Positions 44,708-57,428 of a stretch of DNA of 64,000 bases are shown in pieces (the first letter of the stretch is position 1; each line of letters starts with the position of its first letter). A model generated the notes under the pieces. The model did not search any database and had not been told where the DNA came from. It was given only the letters and a program-made list of their open reading frames with translations. Source of the DNA: Anaspis maculata (Eukaryota > Arthropoda > Insecta > Coleoptera > Scraptiidae); contig OX421964.1 in NCBI GenBank assembly GCA_949128115.1, forward strand, positions 49,020,601 to 49,084,600. Direction: 5' to 3'. Both the position numbers and the translations under genes were made by a program.

Positions 44708-46160
44708 TTTGACAGCTTTCTGATTAACAACAATTAACAATTATCTATGGATTAAGACCTGTGACAGGATCAAAAGTGTCTGATGTCTTATAACATGCCT
44801 GCTTGAAAAGTTAGGTTCATATTTTGTAGGTGTTGTGTTCAGCATTCAAACAAAAAATCTGTTGTTAGGAGGCCAGCGCATTTAGATCGATTCCAACCCA
44901 AGCCCGGACATTTTGATTATTATATACTGTTCGAAACATTGGGAATGCGTTCAGGGGCATCTTGTGAGCCACCTAAAAAAGTCGCCTCGAACCCCATTTT
45001 GGATTTTCCCTCGGATTTTCCTGGAATACACGCGGAAACAATAATAATAATAATAACGAGAATAATAATAAAGGCTTTTATTACACATACCAACAATCAA
45101 CATGAATAATAGAAATAAAAATAAAATGTATTTATTGCACCACTCGAATACAACTGTATTACAGGTAATATATCAATAAATCACAGGAGAGGTCAAGAAT
45201 ATTAAATTGGACACTCAGAGATTTTCAGGAAGAAGGGGGGTGGGGTTGAAAATATTATAAATATTTTTTCGGGAAGAGATAGACAAACAGATTGACAGAT
45301 CTTATTGACAGAATCCCATTCAGGGGACCAACATTCCAAGAAATGATACCAAATATGCCTATGTTTTGAAATTTGAGGTAAAGGCAAAAAATTCCAAAAT
45401 GGTGGAAATGTGGTCAATCCAATTCTGATGACGTAGTCCCATGTTGACTAAAGAGAGTGGAAAATAACCCTTTTTCAATGCCGAAAACCCGAATTTTAGG
45501 AGCAGTACCAAAAAGTACGCTGCCAATTAGGCTTTTCTTCACCCCTACACTGGACAATAGGAACGTGTTGCAAGTCAAATTGCTCAGAATTGTTCAGTGA
45601 ACAAGCCTATCAAGTGGCGTCATCTTGATATGAAAAGTTCTAATGTTTTTGCGTTGCTACAAGAATAACATACAGTATTCACAATTAAAAAAAAAACACA
45701 TTTTGGCTGTTACGACTGGAATCCCGAAAATTCAAGAACCGTTTCGAGGGAACACATCATTCTTCATAAATTTGGTGTTGATACTCCCGAAAAAAATTTT
45801 TAACGAAAACGGGGGTATGTTGAACTTTCATCAATTTTGCACTGCTCTGTTCATCACCCTGTAGAAATTTTATGTGGGGCTCTATGGATTTCATACTGAC
45901 AAGAAAGATGGCTAAAAGATTGGGCAATTCAGAACTTGAAACAGAATCAGAATCGTTTGTGCCAATCATAGTGGTTTTTTTGAAGTTTACACAGAATGTA
46001 TAATAAGGCCCTATTATACAGGGAACGTTGTTCATATAGTATCCCAAGGAATGGATAACTTTGCCCTATCGAGAAGACCACTATGCCCCAGGGGGTAGGG
46101 CAAAGTAGTCTTTCTGTACCAGCCACTTTACATTCCATTTTTGTTTGCAACTAAGAGATT
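44708..46160. other. spacer between the paralogues, left part
   Basis: Contains the presumed 5' flank of paralogue A, an AT-rich microsatellite of AATAATAATA type (45033-45079), and anonymous sequence. A CACCCTGTAGAAA-type fragment at 45855 marks a relic of the CAGGGTG family. No coding exon seen. Confidence 0.5.
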
Positions 46161-47712
46161 AGGCCAGGCGGTAGGTCATTCTGGATAAAAAAATTCCGAC
46201 CAAAGCTTTTATGGTGTCAAACTCTTCGTAAGGTCAGTAGGTATCTACCACTGAGTTTCCGCCCAAAAACGAGTTGTGCTGATTCCTCCACATTTGCTCA
46301 AAGGTGAAGGAGGTCTTGAAGGTGCAAAAAGACCTGTTAAACCCCCGCACTTTTTCATTTTCTTTGCCTCAAGGCAAACGTACAATTCTAACGCAAACAT
46401 TGGAAGCATTTGTCATCATCTCTGTGCCAGTCTTACTGTTGAAAAAGAAAAGATTTCTTTGTGCGGGTCAGATAAATCACATTTAGTTGTTTTTCCACGC
46501 AAGAAAACGATGGAGCAACATGTATTTTGGATGTTTCCTAATAACTTGTACTTACTGAACCCATTCATGGCGTTAAAATTTCAATAACAGCATTTTTAAA
46601 GATGTTGCCCGCTAAGAAGTGAATAATTTTTACCTGCCTGTTCAGCAGCAGTTTTTTCAATTTTACCAAACACTGTTCTCGAAAATTTTATAGGGAATGA
46701 CAAGCTGGAACTATTTTCTGATGATATTATATCTGGCTTAACCGCGGCACGCTTTTTGAAAGTGTAGGAAACTGATTTCTTTTTGAGCGGTTCTATTTTA
46801 CCCGTGTGCGGCCGTGCCTACTTGACATAGACCGGACTGATTACACAAGCTTGGAAATATCTTTTCCAGCTTCAAAACACGACCATTATTGATAAAATAA
46901 TATATAATTTCTCCATAAATCAATGTACAAAGCCTTAATAATAATGGTCGCGTTTTAAAGCTGGAAAAGAGTACATTTTTAAGCTCGTGTAATCAGTCCG
47001 GTCTATGTCAAGTAGGCACGGCCGCACGCAGGTGAAACAGGACCTCTCAAAAAGAAATCAGTTTTTTAGACTTTCAAGTGCGTGCTGCGGTTAAGCCAGG
47101 CACGATATCGTTAGAGAAGAGTTTGATGAGCTTTTCATTCCTTATAAAATTTTCTCAAACGGTGTTTGGTATCTAAAATTGAAAAAATTGCTGCTGAACA
47201 GGCGGGTAAAAATTATTCACTTTTTTGCTGGCAACATCTTCAAAAATGCTGTTATTGAAATTTTATTACCATAAATGGGTTCATTGGATACGAGTTATTA
47301 GAAAACATACAAAATACATGTTGCTTCATCGTTTTCTTGTGTAGAAAAACGATTGAATGTAATTTGTCTGACCCGCACAAAGAAATCTTTTTTTTTCAAC
47401 AGTAAGACTGGCACAGAGATGATGACAAATGCGAGGACAAATGCTTCCAATGTTTGCGTTAGAATCGTACGTTTGCCTTGAGGCAAATAAAATGAAAAAG
47501 TGCGGGGGTTTAACAGGTCTTTTGTACCTACCTTCAAGACATCCTTTACCTTTGGGCAGATGTGGAGCAATCAGCACAACTCGTTTTTGGGCGGAAACTC
47601 AGTGGTAGATACCTACTGACCTTACGAAGAGGTTGACACCATAAAAGCTTTGGTCGGAGTTTTTTCCAGATTGTAGTGATTCCACCATTTCCACCGACAT
47701 ACCGCCTGGCCT
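46161..47712. repeat. 1.55-kb foldback
   Basis: Ends AGGCCAGGCGGTA and TACCGCCTGGCCT. Arms mirror throughout (GCCCAAAAACGAGTTGTGCT; TTCAAAACACGACCATTATT; CCGGACTGATTACACAAGC and their complements) and meet near 46930. The open frames within (103, 90, 83 aa) are arm shadows reading the same repeat in both senses. Confidence 0.75.
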
Positions 47713-48014
47713 AGATAAGAAGTTTGAAAAATCTATATCATACCCGAAAAACTTATTTAGTTGATAGGACACCAAATTAGAGACCCAACTGGAAAAATTA
47801 CTGAGCTATGGCGATTAAGGCCTTGGGGTGACCAGTAGGTATATGGGGTGACCGCTATGCCCCGGTCTACCCTACTTGACTCTAAGTTTTGCACACTTTT
47901 GACTGACAGACTGACACGTTACAAAGCAAGTGAAATAAAATTTGTTTCTACGGTTTTGATAAGCTGCATTATAGCCATTTATATGGATTTGTAGACATGA
48001 ATTTCGATTTTTTC

Positions 48015-49686
48015 TCATCTGTCCTTCTTGTAGTCAACGGTTTCTCCCGTAATTGGATTGAAAACAACGGTTCTATGAACATTGGCTTTCCTCGCGCACT
48101 GGCCTTCTTGAACGAAACCTTCGTCGTGGAATTTATAAGTGGACATCAGTGGGTCCGTCAATTTCATCCTCCTGTGTAACAAAAATGGTTTTTTCGGGAG
48201 CGCGATCTGTAAGGAAAAATTCGGAGGAATTATTTCACTTCTTGTTTTCCAAATTCTTCACGATGAAGTAGAAGGCAAAAGTGAAAAAACTATCTCTAAC
48301 GTCAATTGATTATCGTTGGGGGTCCCCCAGTCAAACCCCAAAAGCGCATTGCTCAAGCTCAAAATGCATAGTTGAAACGCTTAAGCACCAGACTAGAATA
48401 ATTTTTTATTTCCTTACAAAAGAAAAAATGCGGGAAGGGTTTTCACCCATTTTCATCTTTTCTTTGCCATGGATCAGGAGACAAAGGGACAGGGGAGGGC
48501 TGCGAATCGACATGAACATTTCTTTTTTATCACGTTTCATGGCGCAACTTTGGAACTTTGCATTGATTGCAAGTCGGACTTGAAATAATTGAGCTCTTAC
48601 ACGATGCATGACATAAGGATGAGGCGCTGCGTAATCGTCATGCGTAGTTGTCGAATAAATTTCAGCACAAGGCCCGACTTGACAAAAGACAGTGGGACCA
48701 GACGCAGGACTACATCTGAAATTTGGGAAATTACGATTTTGAAAACGACTATTTATTATCAAAATCTCTAGTACAGATTTACTACGTTTCTATGAAGGAT
48801 CGAAACCGTTTTGAAAACGGTATGGGATTGAATACGGAAGTGTTCACATGAGTGGTTCAAACTCGGTATTTAAATCGATTTGAATTCTGTTTACAGATAT
48901 TTGCCACGTAAGTTTAACCCTAACCTGAAACCTTGGGTTTCCCTGAGTATTATTTCGATCCGATTCCGATACGATCCCAGAATTTGCCGAATCGACAATC
49001 GACCTTGAGACTCAAATCGATTTGAACACCGTGTTGCAAGCGTTTACATCATGGTTTACATGAGGTTTGTTTCTTTGTCCTGCTCTAACTCACTCCAGAG
49101 CGCTTAGAGCAGAAAATAGAGCTGTCTGATTGGTCGTTGCTAGGCAACGTCTGCTCCGGAGTAAGTTAGAGTAGGACCACAAGTAGGACAAAGAAAGACC
49201 TACCTATGCAGTTTTCAATCCCGATACTGTTTTCAAATCGATTTCAGTTCTCCATGGAAACGTAGGTAGTAATTTTTGAACCCACTCATTCATTGTAAGG
49301 TAATTCATAATGGTTTTTTCTGGAGGTATTTCAACTGGTTTTTCAAAAACTTGCTTCTGCATATCGTGCGTGGTAGTGGAGTAATCAAGCGGAGCAGCAT
49401 CCGCGGTTCCATAATGCTTATAGTGATTTTGAAGCAAATCCAAAGAACCTGAACAATAAGGATTGTAGTCTGTAGGTAGTGACAGAAAGTGTCTTTCCCA
49501 ATCGGTAATTTTGACGCCTTTGGCGTATTCATTTTTTGCGCAAACCAAGTGCAGTCGACGTATACTTGACGAGGATTTTTCAGGAGGCTCTAACTGAAAG
49601 AAATAAAAAATTAAGTTATTTAGTTATTATGGGTAGTCATATTCTCATGTTCGAGGACTCCAAACACCTACCCTAAACGGAGGCAT
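48015..49686 (-). CDS. unassigned 209-aa protein, paralogue B
   Basis: Seen: coding exons 49686-49672 (MPPFR), 49593-49286, 48715-48601 and 48206-48015. Donors are GTAGGT, GTGGGT, GTAAGA; acceptors are all CAG; phases 0, 2, 0 are identical to paralogue A. Motifs in order: KITDWERHFLSLPTDYNPYC, LLQNHYKHYG, DYSTTTHDM, IYSTTTHDDY, PKKPFLLHRR, FNPITGETVDY. In the last exon about 41 of 59 aligned residues are identical to A by eye, and the sequence just after the stop is also similar, so the duplication is not ancient. This copy is compact (1.7 kb). Exon 3 lacks three residues present in A (starts at the Cys after the splice). Function unknown; the axonemal guess for A applies equally. Confidence 0.82.
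49074..49193. repeat. 120-bp inverted repeat upstream of paralogue B exon 3
   Basis: TTTGTCCTGCTCTAACTCACT and complement (GTAAGTTAGAGTAGGACC), with an internal GTTGCTAGGCAAC. Lies in intron 2 of paralogue B. Confidence 0.45.
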
Positions 49687-51696
49687 TTGGCAGCTTATCG
49701 ATTAACGCGAGACCTGTGACAAGGCGAACATTTTCTGATGTTTCATAACATCTACGCCTGCTTCGAAAAACTAACCTACATCATTAGATCCTGGCCCAAT
49801 GGATGTCCAAAAAGTCGCGTCACTTTTACAAAAATCGGTAAGGGGGCAAAAATGGAACTCATTAATTTTTTTCCAAAGCAGTCCTTATCTAAAACTTGGG
49901 AAGTTTATGTACAAAAAGATTGCATTGTCAAGATGTCTTTCCTCTCGCCGCTAGACCCTGTTCAAGTACCATCTCAAAATGATCATTTTGAATGGTTGAC
50001 TTTAAAGCAAATTGATTTCGGACGAGTTCCATCTCCAGATCTGATTTTGGGGGTTATTCAGATCTGTGTCATTTTTGATGCATGCAGAGTCTCAATTTCA
50101 AGTTTACTTCTGCATCAATTTCGAAGACATATTCTTGTTCCTTGAAGCTTCAGCTTCAACATGAGTTATAGGTTATAAAAATCGCTCAACAAGGAAAAAC
50201 GTTATGACCAAAAAACCAAGAAGTTGTTTTTCTCGAATCACCCTGTAGTGAAGAAAGATAGTCGGAAAATTGAAAGACCGTTTCGAGATATGGGTGTACC
50301 ATCCTCCCTGGACCAGTTGAACATATCCAAAAACATGTTTTTCCGAATTGGGAGTTACTCAAACTTTTTAGTTTTTGAAGGGTTGTATACGTGACGCCCT
50401 GTATAACCAACAAGGAAGATTTGAACTGCATTCTGTATCCGTCCTCTAATAGACAAAGAGCGCAGGTATGTGGTAAAAGAAAAAAAATTGAATTAGTCCT
50501 ATTTTTTCTTCTTTCGGGAGCTAGGGCACTTTGAACTTCATTCAAAATTTTGGGTGGGCCACTTCAATTGTTGAGTAGTTTATATTCTATAGTTTGTAGG
50601 TATTGCAAAACGAAAACAATAGTATATTACATACCGAGGCGGGAAGTGCTTCATTACTGCTGAGAGCAAGATAGCTGCGGGCTTTGATCGCAGCTATGCT
50701 CGAAGCAGGAATGAAGCAATTACCGCCGAGAGTATGTATACTATTTTATTCACAACCATTCAGAGTGGTTAAAATGAAGATTCGGACTTTAAATAGTCAA
50801 TTAGGCTATTAGAATCATCAATAATTATATCATAAACATCATACCATAATAATAACTGGCACCCTTGACCTCACAAAACTGCGTTTGACTCTTCGATTCG
50901 AGCCCCTCCACACCTGTCATTCCGTCATTCATCTGTCAATTGTCGATCAATCAAGGAGGCCATGCACTTTCCTCCCACTAACCGGGGCGGAAAGTGTTTC
51001 GGAGGCGGGGAAAAAAATCATTAAAAAGCGTCTTTTTCCAACTTTTTAAAAGTCAGTAATGAGTCTATTATTACTATAGTGGTTGTGAATAAAATACAAT
51101 ACTTCCCCTTCCATGTTGGTGGGGGTCGGGAAAGTAAAATTGCAGGGAAATATTGCAATTATTGTTATGTTTCTATTCAATTTATTTTTTTTACACTATA
51201 CCTATTTCTAACCAAGACATTATCGAGGCGAAGCATTTTTCTTCGAATAATGACGTAATTAGGCGAGTAAGTAGGTTCATTGCCTTTTGATACTCTTCGA
51301 GTATTTTTCTGATTACGATGTTTCACGTACGTAGGTCCGACAGGGCCTCGAATGCCGTGGCAAAAATTATTGTTTCGGGGTCATATCCGCCCATTATTGT
51401 ACCCCAGGTTCGGCATTCGATCGTATGTTGAGGTCTCCATTCCGGAAAATTACATTCTTCAACGGTTGTGATGGAGACTTCAATAGTCGATCGAAACACT
51501 AACCTCCATATCTTTAATGGTGGATGCGCCAATACAAAAACAGGTGAGTGCTGGCTGGTGCTTTTAGTTGCTCTCGTCAGCTATTACCGAAGAGTTCTAG
51601 AAATCAGTAAAACGCAATTTTTAACAGTAGATGTTCTATTTCGCAGTAGGTACAAACGTTACTTAAAAAATAAATTAACTATAACTTAGCAGTCAT
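49687..51696. other. intergenic, mostly unclassified
   Basis: Between paralogue B (start) and the lectin gene (3' end). CACCCTGT and GCCCTGTATAA ends at 50238 and 50394 enclose a ~165-bp CAGGGTG-family relic. A third copy of the GGTGGGGGTCGGGAAAGTAA-like tail ends near 51137. At 51323-51532 both strands stay open; see findings. Nothing else is recognisable. Confidence 0.45.
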
Positions 51697-54600
51697 TTAA
51701 ATTCTCAGATTTGGGTTCGTGATCTTGACGTACTTCAAGAGATCGTCGTTTTCTTCGCAAACGAAGGGTTTGGTGTGATGGCAGGCCACGTCGTGCCAGT
51801 TGACTCCGTCGTTGTAGAACTGATTCAGGATGGCGAGGCAGTTCTCCGTGGCCCCTCCCTGCTGAGCTTCCCTATTATCGGGCTGGGGTTTGCCTATGCC
51901 GCCGTTCTCGGACCAGTCGTTCTGGTCCCTTTGCGTAGTGGGGGCCAGTTTCTGGAGCACGGCCGTCCAGAACCATCCGTTGACGGATACGGGCTGGAGA
52001 TCGGGCCGGTCGCAGCCTTTGAAATCGCACAGACGACCGGAAGTCCAAATGTACTTCACCTGGAAGTCCAAAAAAGGCAGGTGTTAATGTACTCGGCTTA
52101 ATAGCGTTTAGAAAGTGAAATTGTAATATAATGCAATGATTGCATAACGCGCGAAGAAGATGCACCACTTGCCTTCTCGTCTACGAGACGTTTCTTGATC
52201 CATTCATTTTCGGCGCTGGTCTCCAGGGAAACCAAGTCCATGCAACGCTGACGGCAATAGTTGCGACCACCCAGCCAGTCTTCTTCGACGCCTTTGAGCG
52301 CGGGGTCTCTCCAACTGAAGAAGTATCCTCTACCTGTAAAGGGTCAATTCTGTTTAGCTGAGTTACAGGCACATATGTATACTAGGAATACCAATACATA
52401 GTAATTAATTATTTATTATTATACAGGGTGGCCTAACAAAAACGTAACAGACAGATTTTCGGGCACATCATTTGTTTGTATATTACAATATGTTTACTAG
52501 AGGGACATAAGCCCTGTCATGAGTTTGGCAACTTCGAGCCAGCATCCTGAAAAAAGCCTCCAAAACCAGTGAAATCAGCATTATTTTGAAAAAATGTGTA
52601 TCGAATCGAAAAAAAGCACCACTGTAAAGACAATTGAACCAGCTTTAAAATGATGTATCATTCAACCCCACTTGTCATTCATAATACATATTCGAAAGAG
52701 CTGTCACCCTGACTACGAGGTTGAAACTTCACGGTTAAATTATTAGCACTTGAACATCCCCCTTGAAAACAAAGTTAACCTGTCAGGGCTTATCTCGAAA
52801 AAATGAAGTCAAATGCCCGAAAATCTGACTGTTGCGTTTTCGTTGGGCAACCCCGAGGGCAACCCTCTATATTGGGGTCATTTTGTAATTTCCAATAACG
52901 ATTTTGATAAATTGAGTGAATCTCAAAGCTTATCATTATGCCGTCGAGTACGGGTGATTCATAACTGTATGCCGTTTACGTTTTGAATTCGGTAGAATGA
53001 CGTTTTCGAGCAAAAATAAAGTGACAAGCTGGGGGGCTACGGCTACGGTTGATAGCCCCCCCAGCTTGTCACTTCATTTTGGCACCAAAAAGTGATTCTA
53101 CTGAAAATAACAAGTGAACGGGATATAGTTAAAAAAAAAGCTAACACTCCTATCGAAGAAGATCGTGAGTACAAATCTGAATACAGTTTTTGACAAGCTT
53201 TCCAAAAAGCCATAGCCATAAGGTGCTATTAAAAAAAAAATTATGGGTGGCTGGGGGTCAAGAGGTTGACGGTAGATCATGACGCGTGTCATGGAGAAAC
53301 GGTTTGCTCTTTTTAGAAATCAACCTGTTCGAGCGTTTTTCCGGAAAAAATATGGTACAAAATTATGAATTTTGTCAAGACTTTTGAATAACCCTGTATC
53401 GAGTCCTGTATACATGAGCTACTCTATGGATGGATATACCATTTTGCATTTCAATTCAATTCAATTCAATAACTTATTTGTTAAACCAAATTGGTATACA
53501 ATGAATAAGAGAAAAAATAACAAAATTTCCAACATTAAGAGTCACCCATTTTGCATTTAGTACCAATAATTAAAACAATAAAGAAATCGAACAATGATCG
53601 AGTTGTCAAAGTTGTGTTAAAAGGCGGCGACTGATGCATTAGTGTTACAAATTGACACTAACTTCAGCCTGGTAGATAAATATAACCTGAAATATTTGCC
53701 TGTTTGTGAGAGGCTGTTTTGGAACAAATAAACGAGTAATTCCACAATTGTTGGGCAAGTTTTACCAATACGGGGATTAGGTATATACATATTTACCCCT
53801 CTAAGGCCCAGTATTTCAGATGGAGTTAGAATTTTGTTTAGTAAAACTTGATAATAATAAACGTGACTTTTATTCAATTTCTTGCGTTTTCTAAGCCCCG
53901 AAAAAAAAATTGCGTGCGTACTATTGTTGGGAATCCAGTGCATGACCTCGGCATGACAGATGACGCCATGTCAAAAGAAATTTTATTGTCAAACTTCTTT
54001 GGCTGAAAGTTTTACGGACTCGGAACAACGATTTAAATAACGACAAACGACCGCTTCCGAGACATTTGAAATCCCGAATGATACTTCAAAAGTTATTTTA
54101 AATTGAAAACATTAAAATCCTGTGAAAGAAGTCACTTTTGGTTTGCGCCTGAGGTTTACTAAGTGACGTCATAGGATCAAAAGAATTTTTAGAAAACTAG
54201 CAGGAAAATAGACGCGCTTCTTTCACAATATCAATAATAATTAGATTAGGAACTTTAGGGAAACTCATTCGAAACTAATAATTTTTTTAGTACAACACTT
54301 TTATGTTGCAACTAATAAATCAGCTCAAGATACAATGAACAGCTTGTTTTGCCGCGTTTTTAGACAGCCATTTTCTGTAGATCATTTACTTTCAATGCTG
54401 TAAGAATTTACAATCATTTACCTGTGGAAATTAATAATATGCCTATTTTTGAAACTTCGATATTCTGTTGAATTGTTTTTATTCGAATCTTAATTTTGCT
54501 GTCACTCTTTTGGTTAGAGGCGGGGATGTTAGAGATCAAGTTGAATAGCGCAAGCTAGACTTATTTGCTCTTTAAATAAGGCTTTTTATCATTATAATTA

Positions 54601-57428
54601 TAAATATATGGCAACTAAACCAAGTTTTACAAAGCAGAAGTTCAATCTCAACTGAAATACTGGGCCTAAAGATAGGTGTGACGGAATAAACTACACAATG
54701 AAATGGCCACCATTTAGATATGGTACCAGAAAATATTGAGCATTTATTTTTTCATTGCGCTGTGTAAGAAAACATCAGAAATCAATTTCTGGGCGAGATT
54801 GGAAACTTTGGCAAATTGATCGGCGCACTTGATCAGCGCACTTGATCAGCTCACGCCGGTTTTGGCTGTCAATATTCCACAGTTTGTCGTCAACTTAATC
54901 AAAATCAGAGACGCTGGAACAGGTTATTTCTTTTGAATTTTTCCTTCATGTTTCAGGTATTACGAAATTGATACTATTTATTTTGGTTTTGTAATAGGAT
55001 TGTGAGTTTCCTTGTATAGAATAAATTTATTCTATTCTAGATAATTATGTTCATTTTTCAATACAGGAAAATCCCTGACTGGCTCAAAAAGTTTCAGTTG
55101 TGTTTAAAGCATTCGAGATCTTAATCCTCTGGGAACAGAACCGGAATCAATTCGAAAGTCAACAGGTGATGGTATAACTTGAATTTTTACAGGATGTTAA
55201 AGAAAGTAATGCAACATTTCTAAAAGTTCGATATACTCTTATTGAAGGAAGGGACAATAAGATAAAACAAAAACAGTATCGAGATATGAACTTCACCTAC
55301 ATGCCTTTGATGTTCAAATTTGGAAAAAATGTTCCTTCAAAAAGAAGTATGTCAAACTTTTAGAAATGTTGCAAGTTGACATCTTTCGAATTTCGAATTG
55401 ATACAGTTCTGTTCCCAAAGAATCAAGGTCTCAAATGCTTCAAACAGAATTGCAACTGTTGAAGCAGTCATGCAGGAGCTTCTGTAGAATAAGGGTGAAC
55501 ATCTATTTCGTTGCGTAGTTTATATACCTACTTATAAGTATAGAAATTGATGAATTGATTTTTTGTGAAACCTGTCTAATGAACTTCTACGAATTTGCCT
55601 TATTTTATGTTTATTACTCGGTTTGTTATAACAGTAAGAGAAAAATATAAAAATATTGAACAAGTGTTTTTACTTGAATAAAAATATTATTTTGTTATTG
55701 TTTTGTTACTCTTCTGTATCTTGCCAATAAATGCCCAACACAAAGGTACCCTTCAGAATTCTAATGAACTGTGCCGCACCTTATAACCGAGCGTGGTTGT
55801 TGAACTTTCAGTGCTGAAAAATATACTTCATATTACATGGCTTGTATCTATACCGTACCTGGTCAATTACTTATAAAAGTGCAAAAGTCAAAGATAATTA
55901 TTTGTTGAAACTATGTCATAGACCTATTCATAAGACAAATGAGATTTTTTGTAAGAAATGAGGAGGAATTATTTACAATTAATTTTAGCTTAGCACTTAT
56001 TGGCATTAGCTAACAAGAAAATATTTTTCAATACATCGACAGAGCAAGAATCTAATAAATTCTTTTTTTTTCATAAGAATAAGTGAGTACATATATAAAT
56101 AATTTCTACAGAAAACTTGCTAATTTACAACAATTAATATTCCACCAAGTCAAGGATCGAAATGATATGTTTATGGCTAGTGGTCCAGGTAAACCCGTGA
56201 CAGCGCGAAATGGCAATAAATACACATTTAAATAAATTCAGCCATGCGTGTGGGTATAGCGGACTATTACATAAGCATAGCAGTATTCGGATAATATTCC
56301 GTAATTTTTAAAAAAGAACTGACCATATCCTGGTCCATGACCTTAACCTCTTGGCACCTTCGCAGAATATTGTTTGTTTCCACAAATTTGCAGAGGACTA
56401 GGTAATTCGACATTTGAATAATTCAGCAGTAGAAATGTGAAATGAATACATTGTTATTGGTCCGTGATTGTTGTAGCCAAAGCTAGGTGCAGTGATGCTT
56501 GAAACAAACAAAAAATGGAATGGCTTCGATTTTTGACGGATGAGGGCGTCTACTGATATCAAGTAAATCATACTGCGTCACCCCTTTAGCCACCACTCTC
56601 TCGAAAAGGCACGAGAGGATTAAGCAAAAAAATTTCAAAAGTCCTAAAATTACTAATAAATTATCAAGTGTTTTATTTCCAATATGGCTTTTTGAGAAAC
56701 CTACTTGCACAATACTGTTCCAGTTCCAAGAAAATTGAAGCAATATATTATTATGTACCTATGTATCTGATCCGTTGATTCGAATTTCGCACCCAGTGGC
56801 ATTTCGGCAAATCGACAGGAAAACTTGTCATTTTTTGACTTTTGAAGGCGCTACTTTGCGTCGGTTGTCAGTCAGACTTGAAATTGAGCCCTAAGCCAAT
56901 AAACAGAGCGACATTTTTTGTTGGGCCACCTTTACTAAAATCACTGATCAAGGTTAAATACACCTATATGATTTTTTGAGTTATTTTTGGTAGCCCTATA
57001 CGAAATACATAGAGGTGTGAAATTCTTTAGGGTTCTGAATACTTCAGTTATCTGTCTTATTGGAAACTGCATTGAATCATACTATAGGTACGTCTCATTA
57101 GTTGTTGACTAAAACAAAATCACAGAAATTCATCTACTAACAAAACTCTTGAGCTCCTTGTTACAAAAAAAAAAAAAATATTGAACTATCACAATGAGTA
57201 ACTGATACCTATAAGTGGGTAGGTATAGGTAGTGGGTAGGTATAGGTACCTACCTTAGTGTTAGTTATAAAATATAGGAACAAATTGAAGCTTACCGTCA
57301 GGAGTGCGTTCGTGGATTACCCTTTCGGCACACTTGCTCGGCACTGGGGGCTCCAGGATTCTTCCGTTGGGGAACTGGGCCAGGGTTATTCCCAAGAATC
57401 CCAACAGCACAACAATGGCACTTTTCAT
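51697..57428 (-). CDS. slf: secreted C-type lectin, schlaff-like (218 aa)
   Basis: Seen: exons 57428-57296, 52333-52173 and 52059-51697; phases 1 and 0 match. Intron 1 is GT-AG (donor GTAAGC); intron 2 uses a GC donor (AAG then GCAAGT). The signal peptide is MKSAIVVLLGFLGITLA, and the mature chain probably starts QFPNGR. The C-type lectin domain covers ~45-205: RNYCRQRCMDLVSLETSAEN, WIKKRL, YIWTSGRLCDFKGC, the QPD sugar-specificity tripeptide in GKPQPDN, and VNWHDVACHHTKPFVCE. Known: a QPD loop usually favours galactose-type ligands with calcium; Drosophila schlaff is a secreted lectin needed for cuticle layering. Inferred: same role here, from overall resemblance. WHD replaces the usual WND, so calcium binding may be weakened. 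Ends KYVKITNPNLRI. Confidence 0.85.
52424..52872. mobile_element. ~450-bp element, CAGGGTGGCCTAAC ends
   Basis: Left CAGGGTGGCCTAACAAAAAC and right GTTTTCGTTGGGCAACCC, with AGATTTTCGGGCA mirrored further in. Related to the 160-bp MITE at 32401. Lies in the first intron of the lectin gene. Confidence 0.5.
53452..53473. repeat. AATTC microsatellite
   Basis: Four to five tandem copies of the 5-mer TTCAA. Adjacent sequence is AT-rich; it may mark the tail of an old retroelement. Confidence 0.5.
54690..55045 (+). mobile_element. non-LTR retrotransposon 3' remnant
   Basis: The plus-strand frame near 54720-54830 reads VPENIEHLFFHCAV, stop, ENIRNQFLGEIGNFGKLI. This resembles the His-Cys segment near the C-terminus of jockey-like reverse transcriptases (E-x2-x-H-x4-x-C). 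It ends with an AATAAATTTATTCTATTCTA tail. Just upstream, GGCAACTAAACCAAGTTTTAC (54608) is shared with about 8386 and, inverted, 53835. Confidence 0.45.
55091..55460. repeat. 370-bp inverted repeat
   Basis: Left GTGTTTAAAGCATTCGAGAT and right TCTCAAATGCTTCAAACAGA, plus GCAACATTTCTAAAAGTT mirrored. Diverged foldback in the lectin intron. Confidence 0.5.
55461..57295. other. lectin intron 1, unclassified part
   Basis: AT-rich sequence with no coding exon. It includes a GTAGGTATAG-type microsatellite at about 57215-57260, a word common through the window (TAGGTACC, GTAGGTAGG), and a fragment near 56868-56890 matching the 4993-5139 MITE tip. Confidence 0.45.

Noticed and set aside
46276..46587. 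103-codon frame in the 46-kb foldback as a gene
   Set aside because: The mirrored arm gives related frames at 47326-47577; explained by the repeat.
52181..52372. 63-codon minus frame as an alternative lectin start
   Set aside because: Out of phase with the lectin; it overlaps exon 2 in the wrong frame.
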